A stretch of DNA of 64,000 nt. It comes from an uncultured Clostridia bacterium. GTDB taxonomy: Bacteria; Bacillota; Clostridia; TANB77; CAG-508. The DNA is taken from NCBI GenBank assembly GCA_934182605.1, contig CAKPRQ010000001.1:157045-221044 (forward strand), given 5' to 3'. Under the pieces are notes generated by a model. That model ran no database searches, was not told the DNA's origin, and saw nothing but the letters and a program-made list of their open reading frames with translations. The translations under genes and the position numbers were made by a program. Below are positions 1-8,496 of this stretch, piece after piece (the first letter of the stretch is position 1; each line of letters begins with the position of its first letter).

Positions 1-313
1 CTTCTCCTGGGATTTCTCCCTCTCCATTTCCGCCTCCATTTATTGAACCATTCATACTTGCTTCCATTTGCTCTATTAAATTTTGTATTTTATCATTTTC
101 ACTTTGTACCGCGTTTTCATATGTCTCTTTTGCTTCTCTTACCTTACTAAATAATCCATCACCATCTATTACTGCTGTTATTACTACTCCTGCTAATATA
201 AGCATTATTATTACTGTTATTACTAGTGCTATTAACGTTATACCTTTTTCTTTTTTAACTTCAGTTTTTATTATTAACCTACTTCTTTTTAAGAATTTTC
301 TACTATTTTTCAT
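1..313 (-). CDS. Type IV pilin-like / prepilin-type N-terminal protein (partial, runs off window start)
   Basis: The first ~104 residues are visible; the C-terminal part lies outside the window. A basic N-terminus (many K/R, residues 1-22) is followed by KGITLIALVITVI and a hydrophobic stretch to about residue 47, which is the arrangement of prepilin and type II pseudopilin leaders: a short charged leader, Gly before the cleavage point, then a helix that packs in the filament core. After this comes an acidic/Gln-rich helix and a Gly/Asn-rich linker (GGGNGEGE). The start at 313 is chosen because GGAGG lies five bases upstream. The usual Glu at mature position 5 is not obvious (TLIAL), so it may be a membrane-anchored surface protein with a pilin-like leader rather than a true pilus subunit. 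Confidence 0.7.
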   Translation of the reverse strand, partial: MKNSRKFLKRSRLIIKTEVKKEKGITLIALVITVIIMLILAGVVITAVIDGDGLFSKVREAKETYENAVQSENDKIQNLIEQMEASMNGSINGGGNGEGEIPGE

Positions 314-919
314 TTTTTCCTCCATACCATTTATAATTATTATTTACAATATTTTTATTATAATTCTTTTTTTTAAATTTGAGAACCAACGCATATGCGA
401 TTTTGTCGCATTTCATGATACTTTTCTTTCAAATCCCTTTTATATGTAGTATTTTAGGTTTTAAATTTTATATTTCTAAATAATTGTCACTTTTATTTAA
501 ATTATTAATTTTATAAAAGCATACAAAGATAGACCTATACTATTTTTAACTTAAACATAAAATAAAAAAATTATTTTTCTATTTATATCCATTTTTAGTA
601 TAGTTCTATCCCTAATTCTATTATTTGATTTTAAATATCTACATATTAAAACTATCTTTTTTTCTAAATGACAATATACGATATATATATATATATATAC
701 AGCCATGCGGGTTTTAAGGTTTTCTTCTAATTTTTTTCTTAGAATATTTTTCTCTAATTTTATTGTTTCTACCATTTTTACATTTTCTCCCTTACTTATA
801 AACCTATAAATTTCTAATTATATATTCTTCAAAATTTACTTCTTATTTTCCATTAAAATTTTATCATAATCTCTAACTTTTTACAAGACTAATTATTGAA
901 AAAATAAATTTTTAATATA
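314..919. other. AT-rich intergenic region with AT microsatellite
   Basis: About 600 bases with no convincing gene. It contains an (AT)n tract near 681-699. A 74-codon leftward ORF at 551-775 reads through the AT tract (giving a Tyr-Ile run); it has only a distant GGGAG upstream and no recognisable domain, so I do not call it a gene. Confidence 0.6.
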
Positions 920-1973
920 CTAATCCCCAATTATACCCCCACCAAGCAAAATATCATCTTTATATAAAACTACTGATTGTCCTTTTGTTATAGCTCTTTG
1001 AGGTTCTTCAAAAATTATTTTGTATCTATCATTTTCTAACTTTTCTATTTTAGCCTTTGCTGGTTTAGAAGCATATCTAATTTTAGCTGTTATATTATTC
1101 ATATTTAAAATTTTTTCAAAATCTACTTGAAAATTAAAGTTCTTAGCTACTAATTCATGTTTATATAAATCTTTTTCTGTCCCCAAAACAATTTGATTTT
1201 CTCTTTTATCTAATCCTACTACAAATAATGGTTGTGTGCTTGATATTCCGGAGGCCTTTTCTTTGACCTATGGTATAATATATTAAACCTTTATGTTCTC
1301 CTAATTTATTGCCATTTTTATCTACCACAGTACCTTTTTTTATAATTGTTTTTATATTTTTATCTAAAAATTTCCCATAATCATTATTCCTTATAAAACA
1401 AATTTCTTGACTATCTTTTTTACTACTTATTATATCTAATTTTTCATCCTTTAATATATTTCGTATTTCCTCTTTATTTTCAAAATCACCTAAAGGAAAA
1501 ATTATGTGGTTCAACTTTTCCTTTTCTATTCCATACAATACGTAAGTTTGATCTTTTTTCTCTGATTTTGATTTTATTATTACTTTTTGCCCCAATTCTT
1601 CATTATATACTATTTTAGCATAATGTCCTGTTGCAATATAATCAAAATTATTACTTTTCATATAATCATACAAAACACCAAATTTCAAATAAATATTACA
1701 TTGTATACAAGGGTTTGGAGTTTCTATATTGAAATATGTTTCTATAAAATTATTTATAACTTTATTTTTAAATATTTCTTTAGCCTCTATAACTATATGT
1801 TCTATTCCTAATTTTTCGCAAACAATTTTAGCATCTCTTATTGCATTTTCATTTTCTGAAATCATATTCAAAGTTACACCTATAACATCATACCCTTGTT
1901 TTTTAAGTAATATAGCACAAGCACTACTATCAACTCCACCGCTCATAGCGAGCAATACTCTTTTATTTTGCAT
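920..1973 (-). CDS. mnmA: tRNA 2-thiouridylase MnmA, expressed through a +1 shift at CGG
   Basis: MnmA (TrmU) thiolates uridine-34 of tRNA Lys, Glu and Gln. The PP-loop SGGVDS is at residues 11-16, the catalytic cysteines are C89 (in NPC) and C192 (in EICF), and YYTIGQRKGL marks the start of the central domain. The zero frame (1973 to 1206) dies 14 codons after an in-frame CGG at 1250-1248. Dropping that C gives GGA and continues as GISSTQPLFVVGLDKRE to the stop at 920, the normal MnmA central and C-terminal beta domains. The joined protein is about 350 residues, the usual MnmA length. The 0-frame product would lack the C-terminal barrel. The same C-GGA break occurs in two other genes here, so I read it as a decoding event rather than a pseudogene or sequencing error. 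Confidence 0.9.
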
Positions 1974-2081
1974 AAATTTCTCCTACTAATACATTAATAT
2001 ATGTTTTATTATTTTATGATATATTTTACTACATATAATACACAAAAGCAAGTGGAATAAAAAATTCTAATTTATTATAAT

Positions 2082-2232
2082 GTTACAATTCATGTAGGAA
2101 ACATATAGCTTTTCCAAAATCGTAATATATAGCTATTTACGAGTCAAGGTCCTGATTGTGTCACCTGAACTTGTTTTTTGGCTAAATATGGCTATATATC
2201 ATGATTCTATAAAATAATTGCTAAACTATAAC
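2082..2232 (+). repeat. MITE-like hairpin element, copy E1 (151 bp, degenerate)
   Basis: It begins GTTACAATTCA and ends CTATAAC, and contains the family core as GAGTCAAGGTCCTGATTGTG. Its stem arms (ATATATAGCTATTT and GGCTATATATCATG) pair imperfectly and the loop has several differences from the other copies. It is the most decayed long copy in the window. No target-site duplication is visible. Confidence 0.75.
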
Positions 2233-2252
2233 ATGTCGAAAAATGCGAGAAT

Positions 2253-2298
2253 TTGACACACGATTTTTCTTGACAAGAATAGTCAAATCGTGTTAAAA
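2253..2298 (+). promoter_or_regulatory. Nested palindrome overlapping a likely promoter for the Rpn-type gene
   Basis: ACACGATTT (2258-2266) pairs with AAATCGTGT (2285-2293); inside lies a second dyad, TTCTT-GAC-AAGAA (2267-2279). A TTGACA (2270-2275) sits within the inner dyad and TTAAAA (2293-2298) follows after 17 bases, so a repressor bound here would cover both promoter boxes. Operator function is inference. Confidence 0.5.
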
Positions 2299-2470
2299 TT
2301 TTAATTAGATTTTAGTACTAAAATATTTAAATATAATGTTGCTACTTTGTTATATCGTAAAAAATCTTAAAGCAAGTCGCTTAACAAATCAATTTGAATT
2401 TTATAGTAAAATATATTGACTAATAAGTAATAATATGTTACAATAAAGTAAATCGACGGGAAGGAGGACT

Positions 2471-3412
2471 ATGAACAGTAATGATTATAAGAAAGAAATT
2501 ACTCCAAGAACAGATATAATATTTAAAAATATCTTTGGAAAAGAAGGTAATGAAAATATATTAGAAGATTTGTTGGAAAGTATAATAGGTGAAAAAGTAA
2601 AAGTATTAAAACTTCAAAAAGGCAATGAATTAGACGTGGAAAATGCTTATGAAAAAAGTAGTATATTAGATATAAAAGCAGAACTAAACAATAATAAAAT
2701 AGTAAATATAGAAATGCAAAATAGTAGTTACCCGTATTATAATAAAAGAATATTATATTATTTTAGTAAATTAATAACTACCCAAGTAAAGTCAGGAGAG
2801 CAATATGAAAAAATAAAAGATGTAATAATAATAAATATACTAAATTACAAAATTCCAGAGGAAGAGGATTACATAATTAAATGCGATATAAATAATAGAG
2901 CTAATTTTTGTGTAAATGGAGGAAGTATATACTTTATACAATTACCCAAATTTGAGGAAGAAAAAAAATTATTAAATCATAATACTAAGTACGAAGACAT
3001 AGTAAAAACTAAACTCGATGAATGGTGTGTATTTTTAAGTAATAAGAACAAGGAGGTGAGAGATATGGTTGCGAAAAATAATATAAATATAGAAGAAGCA
3101 ATAAAACAGTATGAGGAACTTTCATCAATACCAGAAGTTGTAGAAACCTCTTTTAGAAGACAACTGGCAGAAATGGACAGAATGGCAAGAGAACAGGAGG
3201 CTGTGCAAAGAGGCGTGGCAAAAGGCATGGCTAAAGGCATGGCTAAAGGTATGGCTAAAGGTATGGCTAAAGGTATAAAAAAAGGAAAAGACGAAGGTAA
3301 AATTGAAAGTAAAAAAGAAATTGCTAAAAGGTTATTAACTCAGAAAGTAAACATGGAAATTATAATAAATGCAACAGGTTTAAATAGAAGAGAAATTGAA
3401 TCTTTGATTTAG
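2471..3412 (+). CDS. Rpn-family recombination-promoting nuclease / PD-(D/E)XK transposase-like protein
   Basis: A 313-residue protein of the Rpn/TIGR01784 family (PD-(D/E)XK nuclease fold). The N-terminus TPRTDIIFKNIFG is the family opening, followed by a core with SILDIKAELNNNKIVNIEMQ, which supplies the D and ExQ metal-binding residues, and then ILNYKIP and FCVNGG segments. Family members promote RecA-independent recombination and are often variable in copy number. The C-terminal part carries a 12-nt tandem repeat that encodes GMAK four times, then a Lys/Glu-rich helix and a short HTH-like tail (INATGLNRREIESLI). The start has an excellent GGAAGGAGG. It stands alone, with its own palindromic promoter region and a downstream hairpin terminator. 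Confidence 0.85.
   Translation: MNSNDYKKEITPRTDIIFKNIFGKEGNENILEDLLESIIGEKVKVLKLQKGNELDVENAYEKSSILDIKAELNNNKIVNIEMQNSSYPYYNKRILYYFSKLITTQVKSGEQYEKIKDVIIINILNYKIPEEEDYIIKCDINNRANFCVNGGSIYFIQLPKFEEEKKLLNHNTKYEDIVKTKLDEWCVFLSNKNKEVRDMVAKNNINIEEAIKQYEELSSIPEVVETSFRRQLAEMDRMAREQEAVQRGVAKGMAKGMAKGMAKGMAKGIKKGKDEGKIESKKEIAKRLLTQKVNMEIIINATGLNRREIESLI
3212..3283 (+). repeat. 12-nt in-frame tandem repeat (GMAK units)
   Basis: Six consecutive 12-base units of the form GGNATGGCTAAA; the first and last are divergent. They encode a run of Gly-Met-Ala-Lys. The near-perfect nucleotide identity of the middle units suggests recent slippage and length variation. Confidence 0.9.
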
Positions 3413-3464
3413 ACTTTATAATTTTATTATATTTATCAAAAACGTACTATATATGATTTTTATT

Positions 3465-3498
3465 AAGCTCAATCCAATATATTTGAATTGAGCTTTTA
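3465..3498 (+). terminator. Intrinsic terminator after the Rpn-type gene
   Basis: AAGCTCAAT (3465-3473) pairs with ATTGAGCTT (3487-3495), with a short internal extension and trailing T residues on the + strand. It lies between two convergent genes. Confidence 0.65.
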
Positions 3499-3527
3499 CC
3501 AATACCAATCTCTCTACATGATATTTT

Positions 3528-5288
3528 TTAATCATCTAATTTAATATGTACTTCTTTTAATTGTTCCTCTTTTACTACATTTGGCGCTTTCATTAAAAGA
3601 TCCCTTGCCTTTTTATTTTTTGGAAACGCTATTACTTGTCTAATGTTATCTTCTTTTGCAAGTAACATTACAATCCTATCTAACCCAGGTGCAGCCCCTG
3701 CGTGTGCTGGTGCTCCGTATTGAAATGCATTATATAAAGCACCAAATCTTTTCTTTACTTCATCTTCTTTATATCCAGCTATTTCAAAAGCCTTTACCAT
3801 TATTTCTGGATTATGATTTCTTACTGCTCCTGATGCTATTTCATAGCCATTACATACCAAGTCGTATTGATATGCATATATATCTAATGGGTCTTTTTCT
3901 TCTAATGCTTTTAATCCACCTTGTGGCATAGAGAAAGGATTATGATTAAAATCTATTGTTCCTTCATCTGATAATTCATACATTGGGAAATCTACTATCC
4001 AACAGAATTTATATATATCTTTTTCTATTAAATCTAAATCTTGACCTAATTTAATTCTTAATCCTCCTGCTATTTTTTGTGTTTTTTCTACTACAGCATT
4101 ACTTCCTTTTTCTCCCGCTACAAAGAATACTGCAGTATTTTTACTTATATTACCTAAAGCTATAAGCTGTTCTTTTATTTCTTCTGTTATAAATTTAGCG
4201 ATAGAACCTGTTACATTTAAATCTTCATCAAATTTTATCCAAGCAAGTCCGTTTGCTCCTAATTCTTCTTTTACATACTCTACTAATCCATCAAAATATT
4301 TTCTAGATTGATTATATGCTTTCTCTGCAGCTATCATTTTAACTATTTTTCCTTTAAAAGCATTAAATTCTGAATTTTCAAATATACTACTTGCATCTTT
4401 TATAATTAATGGGTTTCTTAAATCTGGTTTATCTGAACCATACATATCCATTGCCTCTTTATATGGAATTCTTTTAAAAGGTGCTTCTGTTATTTTCCAA
4501 TCGCTATGTTCTTTAAAAGTATTAGGAATTACTTGTTCTAATACTTCAAATACATCTTCTTGAGTTGCAAAACTCATTTCAAAATCTAATTGATAAAATT
4601 CACCTGGAGACCTATCAGCTCTTGGGTCCTCGTCTCTAAAACATGGTGCTATTTGGTAATACTTATTAAAACCTGCAATCATTAATAATTGTTTAAATTG
4701 TTGTGGTGCTTGTGGCAATGCATAAAATTCACCTTTATGTAATCTACTTGGCACTAAAAAATCTCTTGCTCCCTCTGGTGAAGAACTTGTTAAAATTGGA
4801 GTTTGTATTTCTGTAAATCCTAAATTATCCATTTCTCTTCTTAAAGTTTTCATTATTCTTGATCTTAATAAGATATTATTATGTAATTTTTCATTTCTTA
4901 AATCTAAAAATCTATACTCTAATCTTAAATCTTCTCTCGCATCTTCTACCATGGAATTAATTTCAAAAGGTAATACGTTTTTACATTTTCCAACTATTTC
5001 TATACTACTAGCAATAACCTCAATTTCTCCAGTCTTTAATTTATCATTAATCTTCTCTCTCTTTTCAACTTTTCCATCTACAGTAATTGCAGCTTCTGTT
5101 GTAATTTCTTTTAAAATATCTTGTAAATCTTCACCAACAATAATTTGTGTTATCCCGAATTCATCTCTTAAATCTATAAATGTCATTTTTCCTAAATTTC
5201 TTATTTTTTGTATCCAACCTGACAATTTTATAACTTGTCCTACATTTGAAATATTTAATTCTCCACAAGTATTTGTTCTATACTTCAT
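3528..5288 (-). CDS. aspS: Aspartyl-tRNA synthetase
   Basis: A 586-residue class II synthetase charging tRNA-Asp. The N-terminal OB-fold anticodon-binding domain (residues 1-105, with GWIQKIRNLGKMTFIDLRD) is followed by motif 2 (CFRDEDPRADRSPGEFYQLD), the bacterial insertion (GAD) domain in the middle, and motif 3 (GAAPGLDRIVMLL) near the C-terminus. Length and the insertion domain are typical of bacterial AspRS. It is downstream of scpB and murC on the same strand, with gaps of 60-80 bases, so it could be the end of a murC-scpB-aspS transcript. Confidence 0.97.
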   Translation of the reverse strand: MKYRTNTCGELNISNVGQVIKLSGWIQKIRNLGKMTFIDLRDEFGITQIIVGEDLQDILKEITTEAAITVDGKVEKREKINDKLKTGEIEVIASSIEIVGKCKNVLPFEINSMVEDAREDLRLEYRFLDLRNEKLHNNILLRSRIMKTLRREMDNLGFTEIQTPILTSSSPEGARDFLVPSRLHKGEFYALPQAPQQFKQLLMIAGFNKYYQIAPCFRDEDPRADRSPGEFYQLDFEMSFATQEDVFEVLEQVIPNTFKEHSDWKITEAPFKRIPYKEAMDMYGSDKPDLRNPLIIKDASSIFENSEFNAFKGKIVKMIAAEKAYNQSRKYFDGLVEYVKEELGANGLAWIKFDEDLNVTGSIAKFITEEIKEQLIALGNISKNTAVFFVAGEKGSNAVVEKTQKIAGGLRIKLGQDLDLIEKDIYKFCWIVDFPMYELSDEGTIDFNHNPFSMPQGGLKALEEKDPLDIYAYQYDLVCNGYEIASGAVRNHNPEIMVKAFEIAGYKEDEVKKRFGALYNAFQYGAPAHAGAAPGLDRIVMLLAKEDNIRQVIAFPKNKKARDLLMKAPNVVKEEQLKEVHIKLDD

Positions 5289-5367
5289 TATTATACTCTC
5301 CTTTATTATTTCTTAATATTAATTACAATAAGTGATAATTTTTAATATAAATTTTTGCAAAGCAATA

Positions 5368-5928
5368 CTATTCATTCACAATATCATCTAAAACAATTTG
5401 CTCATTTTCATCTAATTTAAATTTTGGAAGTTCTGGTAAATCGTTTAAAGAAGATAACCCAAATGTCTTCAAGAAATTATTAGTTACTTGATACGTATTA
5501 GGTCTCCCTGGTGCATCAGATTTTCCCGCTTCTTCTATTAAATTATATTCTAACAATTTATACATAGTTCCATCAGAATTAACCCCTCTTATAGAATCTA
5601 TTTCGGCTCTTGTTATTCTAGGATTATATGCAATTATAGCTAATGTTTCCATAGCTGGGTTTGATAAATTTGGCTTAGATCTATTATCAAATAATGGATA
5701 TATGTAATCGTAATATTCTTTCTTTGTACACATCTGGTAAGCACCGTTTACTTTTATAATTTCTACACCTCTATCTTGAGACATAAAATCAAATTGTAAA
5801 CTGTCCATTATATTTTCTAATTGTTCCTTATTTAATTCCAATATCTTCATAAATTCTTTTTCGCTAATTTCTCTACCAGTTGAAAATAACATTGCTTCTA
5901 TAATTGCTTTTAATTGTTTAATCTCCAT
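5368..5928 (-). CDS. scpB: Segregation and condensation protein B
   Basis: ScpB partners ScpA and SMC in the condensin complex for chromosome compaction and segregation. The 186-residue protein shows two winged-helix modules: an N-terminal one (IKQLKAIIEAMLFSTG) and a second with NPAMETLAIIAYNPRITRAEIDSIRGVNSDGTMYKLLEYNL cut here by family-typical spacing, followed by GRPNTYQVTNNFLKTFGL, the hallmark end. Unusually for Firmicutes, scpB and scpA are not adjacent: scpA lies near 25 kb, next to recX. Confidence 0.95.
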   Translation of the reverse strand: MEIKQLKAIIEAMLFSTGREISEKEFMKILELNKEQLENIMDSLQFDFMSQDRGVEIIKVNGAYQMCTKKEYYDYIYPLFDNRSKPNLSNPAMETLAIIAYNPRITRAEIDSIRGVNSDGTMYKLLEYNLIEEAGKSDAPGRPNTYQVTNNFLKTFGLSSLNDLPELPKFKLDENEQIVLDDIVNE

Positions 5929-5988
5929 AATACATCTCTTTCTTTTTGTTTTAATTTAACATTTTTACCACTTATTCTATAATCCATT

Positions 5989-7386
5989 TTAATTTTGGGT
6001 TAACATTTCTGCTACTTTAACAACAGGTCCTGCACCTATTGTTAGCACTAAATCATTTTTCTTAATATTTTTCCTTAAATATTCAGCGATATCTTCATAT
6101 TTGCCTATATATATTGCATTTTTACCTTTTTCTTTTAATTTATTTACAATATCTTCTGGATATATATTATATATATTTTCTTCCCTTGCTGCATAAATAT
6201 CAGCTACAATTATATTATCAAAATCTTCTAATGCTTCTACAAAATCATCTAATAAATTAAATGTTCTACTATATGTATGAGATTGGAACACACCCCAAGA
6301 TTGATTATACTTCTTACATTTCATAGCCTTTACAGTTGCTTTTATTTCTGTAGGATGGTGTGCATAATCATCATATATTTTAGCACCGTTTAATTCTCCT
6401 TTATATTCGAATCTCCTATTTGCTCCGTGAAATTTCTTTAATGCTACTTTCATGCTTTCTTTTGAAATTTTATACATTTCACATAGAGCAATACAAGCCA
6501 ATGCATTTAATACATTATGCCTTCCAGGAATAGATAATTCAAAATTTCCATACTTTTCATTATTAAAATATACATCAAATTTTGCAAATCCATCATTATT
6601 ATAAGTTATATTCTTAGCTACAAAATTTGCATCTTCATTGTCTAAAGCAAATGTATATACATTTACATTTTTAGAAATTTCATTCAATAATTCTAAACAA
6701 GATTTATCATCTGCATTTGTCACTAAATACCCGTCTTCTGGTAATATATTTCCAAATTTTATAAATGCTTTTTTTACATTTTCAAAATTTTTAAAATAAT
6801 CTAAATGGTCGTTATCTATGTTTAAAATTATTTCTGCTTTGGGATAAAAATGTAAAAAACTTTCTACGTATTCACAAGCCTCTATAATAAAATGTTCACT
6901 TCTACCTATATGATAATTTCCATCTATTTCTTTTAAATTTGCTCCTACTTGTATAGTTGGCTCTATTTTCTTATTTTTCTTTCCTTCTTCTAAAAAGCAT
7001 AATGATACCATTGATGTAGTTGTTGTTTTACCATGAGTTCCTGAAATACATATCGTATCATCATATAATTTAGTTATTAATCCTAAAAATTCTGCTCTCT
7101 CCATACAATGTATTCCTAAAGTTTTTGCAGCTACTAATTCTGGATTATCTTGTTTTATTGCTGCCGTATACACAACTAAGTCTACACCTTTTACTAACTC
7201 TGAATCCGTTCCTATTGTTACAGGTATTCCTGTGTTAGCTAATTTTATTGTTACATCTGTTTCTACATTATCTGAGCCTGTTACTTCTATACCCATATAT
7301 TGCAATATTTTTGCAATACCACTCATACTTATTCCACCAATACCTATCATATGTACTTTTTTTAAGTCTTTTAAATTTATATCCAT
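5989..7386 (-). CDS. murC: UDP-N-acetylmuramate--L-alanine ligase
   Basis: MurC adds L-Ala to UDP-MurNAc, the first amino-acid step of the peptidoglycan stem, in the cytoplasm. The N-terminal Rossmann-like segment has the family signature HMIGIGGISMSGIA; the ATP loop is SGTHGKTTTT (about residues 114-123); the central domain has NIDNDHLDYF; the C-terminal domain has YDDYAHHPTEIKAT and SHTYSRT. The 465-residue length is normal. RNA synthesis probably continues to scpB. Confidence 0.97.
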   Translation of the reverse strand: MDINLKDLKKVHMIGIGGISMSGIAKILQYMGIEVTGSDNVETDVTIKLANTGIPVTIGTDSELVKGVDLVVYTAAIKQDNPELVAAKTLGIHCMERAEFLGLITKLYDDTICISGTHGKTTTTSMVSLCFLEEGKKNKKIEPTIQVGANLKEIDGNYHIGRSEHFIIEACEYVESFLHFYPKAEIILNIDNDHLDYFKNFENVKKAFIKFGNILPEDGYLVTNADDKSCLELLNEISKNVNVYTFALDNEDANFVAKNITYNNDGFAKFDVYFNNEKYGNFELSIPGRHNVLNALACIALCEMYKISKESMKVALKKFHGANRRFEYKGELNGAKIYDDYAHHPTEIKATVKAMKCKKYNQSWGVFQSHTYSRTFNLLDDFVEALEDFDNIIVADIYAAREENIYNIYPEDIVNKLKEKGKNAIYIGKYEDIAEYLRKNIKKNDLVLTIGAGPVVKVAEMLTQN

Positions 7387-7471
7387 TTTATTCGCTCCTA
7401 ACTAAATCCTATTTATTATATACTTTTTTTTGAATTTTTTCAATATATATTATTATTTTATTAGAAATAAT

Positions 7472-7542
7472 GTTACAATTCAGTAGAGGAACATATAGTT
7501 TTAGCATAATCGTGATATATAAAATAGTTACTGAACTGTAAC
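7472..7542 (+). repeat. Short MITE-like element, copy E2 (71 bp, deletion derivative)
   Basis: The ends are GTTACAATTCAG and CTGAACTGTAAC, a near-perfect 12-bp inverted repeat. Its first 50 bases read the same as the left arm of the long copy at 61936, then it jumps to AAAATAGTTACTGAA, also present in short copy E3. It therefore looks like a long element that lost its central hairpin. Confidence 0.85.
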
Positions 7543-7602
7543 TACAACATAGTAATCACTATCTAATAACAACAGAATAATATTTAAATTTTCCTAATGC
7601 AG

Positions 7603-7626
7603 AAAGGCACCTAAAAAGGTGCCTTT
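7603..7626. terminator. Hairpin downstream of spoVG
   Basis: AAAGGCACC (7603-7611) pairs with GGTGCCTTT (7618-7626) around a six-base A-rich loop. It sits 17 bases past the spoVG stop. On the minus strand the U-run is short, so termination may be weak. Confidence 0.6.
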
Positions 7627-7642
7627 ATAAATTATATATATA

Positions 7643-7909
7643 CTATTCTGCTGTTGACTCTGGAGCATTATATGCAGCTAATATAGCTGTTTGAATTTTT
7701 TCCCTAGTTTCAACATTGATTGGATGAGCTATATCTTTGAATTCTCCGCTTGGAGTTTTTCTGCTAGGCATAGCTATGAACAATCCATTTTGGCTTTCTA
7801 TAACTTTAATATCATGAACTGCGAATTCATTATCAAATGTAATAGAAGCAACTGCTTTCATTCTGTTTTCAGAATTTACTTTTCTTAAACGTACATCTGT
7901 AATTTGCAT
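7643..7909 (-). CDS. spoVG: Septation/sporulation regulator SpoVG
   Basis: SpoVG is a small nucleic-acid-binding regulator that affects asymmetric septation in spore formers. At 88 residues it matches the family: an MQITDVRLRKV start, AVHDIKVIE in the middle, and the conserved FIAMPSRKTPSGEFKDIAHPI followed by a C-terminal helix. It stands as a single gene between an E2 element and a foreign-looking island. Confidence 0.97.
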   Translation of the reverse strand: MQITDVRLRKVNSENRMKAVASITFDNEFAVHDIKVIESQNGLFIAMPSRKTPSGEFKDIAHPINVETREKIQTAILAAYNAPESTAE

Positions 7910-8085
7910 TACTGCACCGTCCTTCCACTGAAATAATTTTACACATAAATATTATATGTATATCTATATATTCGTCATATTTTTTATTTTTCCTTCTTTA
8001 TTTTGCAAAAAAATTAAATTTTTTTTACTTGACAAATAATTAATTTAAAATTTATTATATTGATTAACATAAAACAGATTAAAGT

Positions 8086-8113
8086 TGACATATTTGAAAA
8101 AAAAGTATATAAT
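8086..8113 (+). promoter_or_regulatory. Consensus sigma-A promoter of island gene 1
   Basis: TTGACA (8086-8091), a 16-base spacer and TATAAT (8108-8113): both boxes are perfect consensus. AAGGAG follows just before the start at 8146. Confidence 0.85.
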
Positions 8114-8145
8114 ATGTGTATCAATCTTTTAATAAGGAGTGAGAA

Positions 8146-8376
8146 ATGTTCCTTAATTCTCGTATCGAAGAAATGGTGTCGAAGAAAAACTTTGCTCGCA
8201 TTTTGGCGATGGAAAGTTTCTTCTCCATTATTGTCAACTGGGATTATGTGCAGGTTCACCTTGATCCCAATAAAAGGTCCTTTACTAAGGACTCGGCATT
8301 GCTGGAAAAGTTTGGATTTACTTTGGAGCCGTCTGACTCTAGTGCTGATAAGACGGTAAAGTTTAAGAAGAGATAA
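8146..8376 (+). CDS. Small unknown protein in a higher-GC island (island 1)
   Basis: A 76-residue protein that I do not recognise. No signal peptide, membrane segment or metal-binding motif is visible; it is mixed charge, with a hydrophobic middle (ESFFSIIVNW) and a basic tail. Codon use is unlike its neighbours: TCG, GCG, CGC, CCG, CTG, GTC and CAG appear freely, whereas the surrounding genes use A/T-ending codons. It has a perfect promoter, AAGGAGTGAG before the ATG, and a GC-rich terminator, so it looks like a self-contained transcription unit. It resembles two other islands in the window in architecture but not in protein sequence. Origin by transfer is inference. Confidence 0.65.
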   Translation: MFLNSRIEEMVSKKNFARILAMESFFSIIVNWDYVQVHLDPNKRSFTKDSALLEKFGFTLEPSDSSADKTVKFKKR

Positions 8377-8390
8377 CTTATCACTCCTCT

Positions 8391-8418
8391 GGTGGCGGAA
8401 CATTCCGCCACCTTTTTT
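8391..8418 (+). terminator. Strong intrinsic terminator of island 1
   Basis: GGTGGCGGA (8391-8399) and TCCGCCACC (8404-8412) form a 9-bp GC-rich stem with a 4-base loop, followed by six T residues. Confidence 0.92.
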
Positions 8419-8496
8419 ATTTTTACTATATTTTTCTTGACTTTTTTTTATTTTAAGAATATACTTATTGCATATATTAAAAAAGGAGGTTTTATT

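Larger units (their letters stand above)
1974..2470. other. Intergenic region between mnmA and the Rpn-type gene
   Basis: About 500 bases between divergent genes. It holds one full-length inverted-repeat element (2082-2232), a nested palindrome overlapping a likely promoter (2253-2298), and AT-rich sequence up to a strong GGAGG just before 2471. I see no gene. Confidence 0.7.

Noticed and set aside
551..775. 74-codon leftward ORF
   Set aside because: It reads through an (AT)n tract, has a poor ribosome site and no domain; likely chance in AT-rich DNA.
1206..1973. mnmA as an ordinary pseudogene
   Set aside because: The break has the same C-GGA form as two other genes, both halves are conserved, and the stop-to-stop length matches intact MnmA.
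2977..3240. Antisense ORF in the Rpn gene and many similar antisense ORFs (e.g. 9250-9684, 9922-10437)
   Set aside because: They mirror real genes, lack ribosome sites and give low-complexity translations.
8392..8496. N-terminal extension of porG
   Set aside because: It would start inside the island 1 terminator; a TTG with AAAAGGAGG upstream at 8497 gives the family start.
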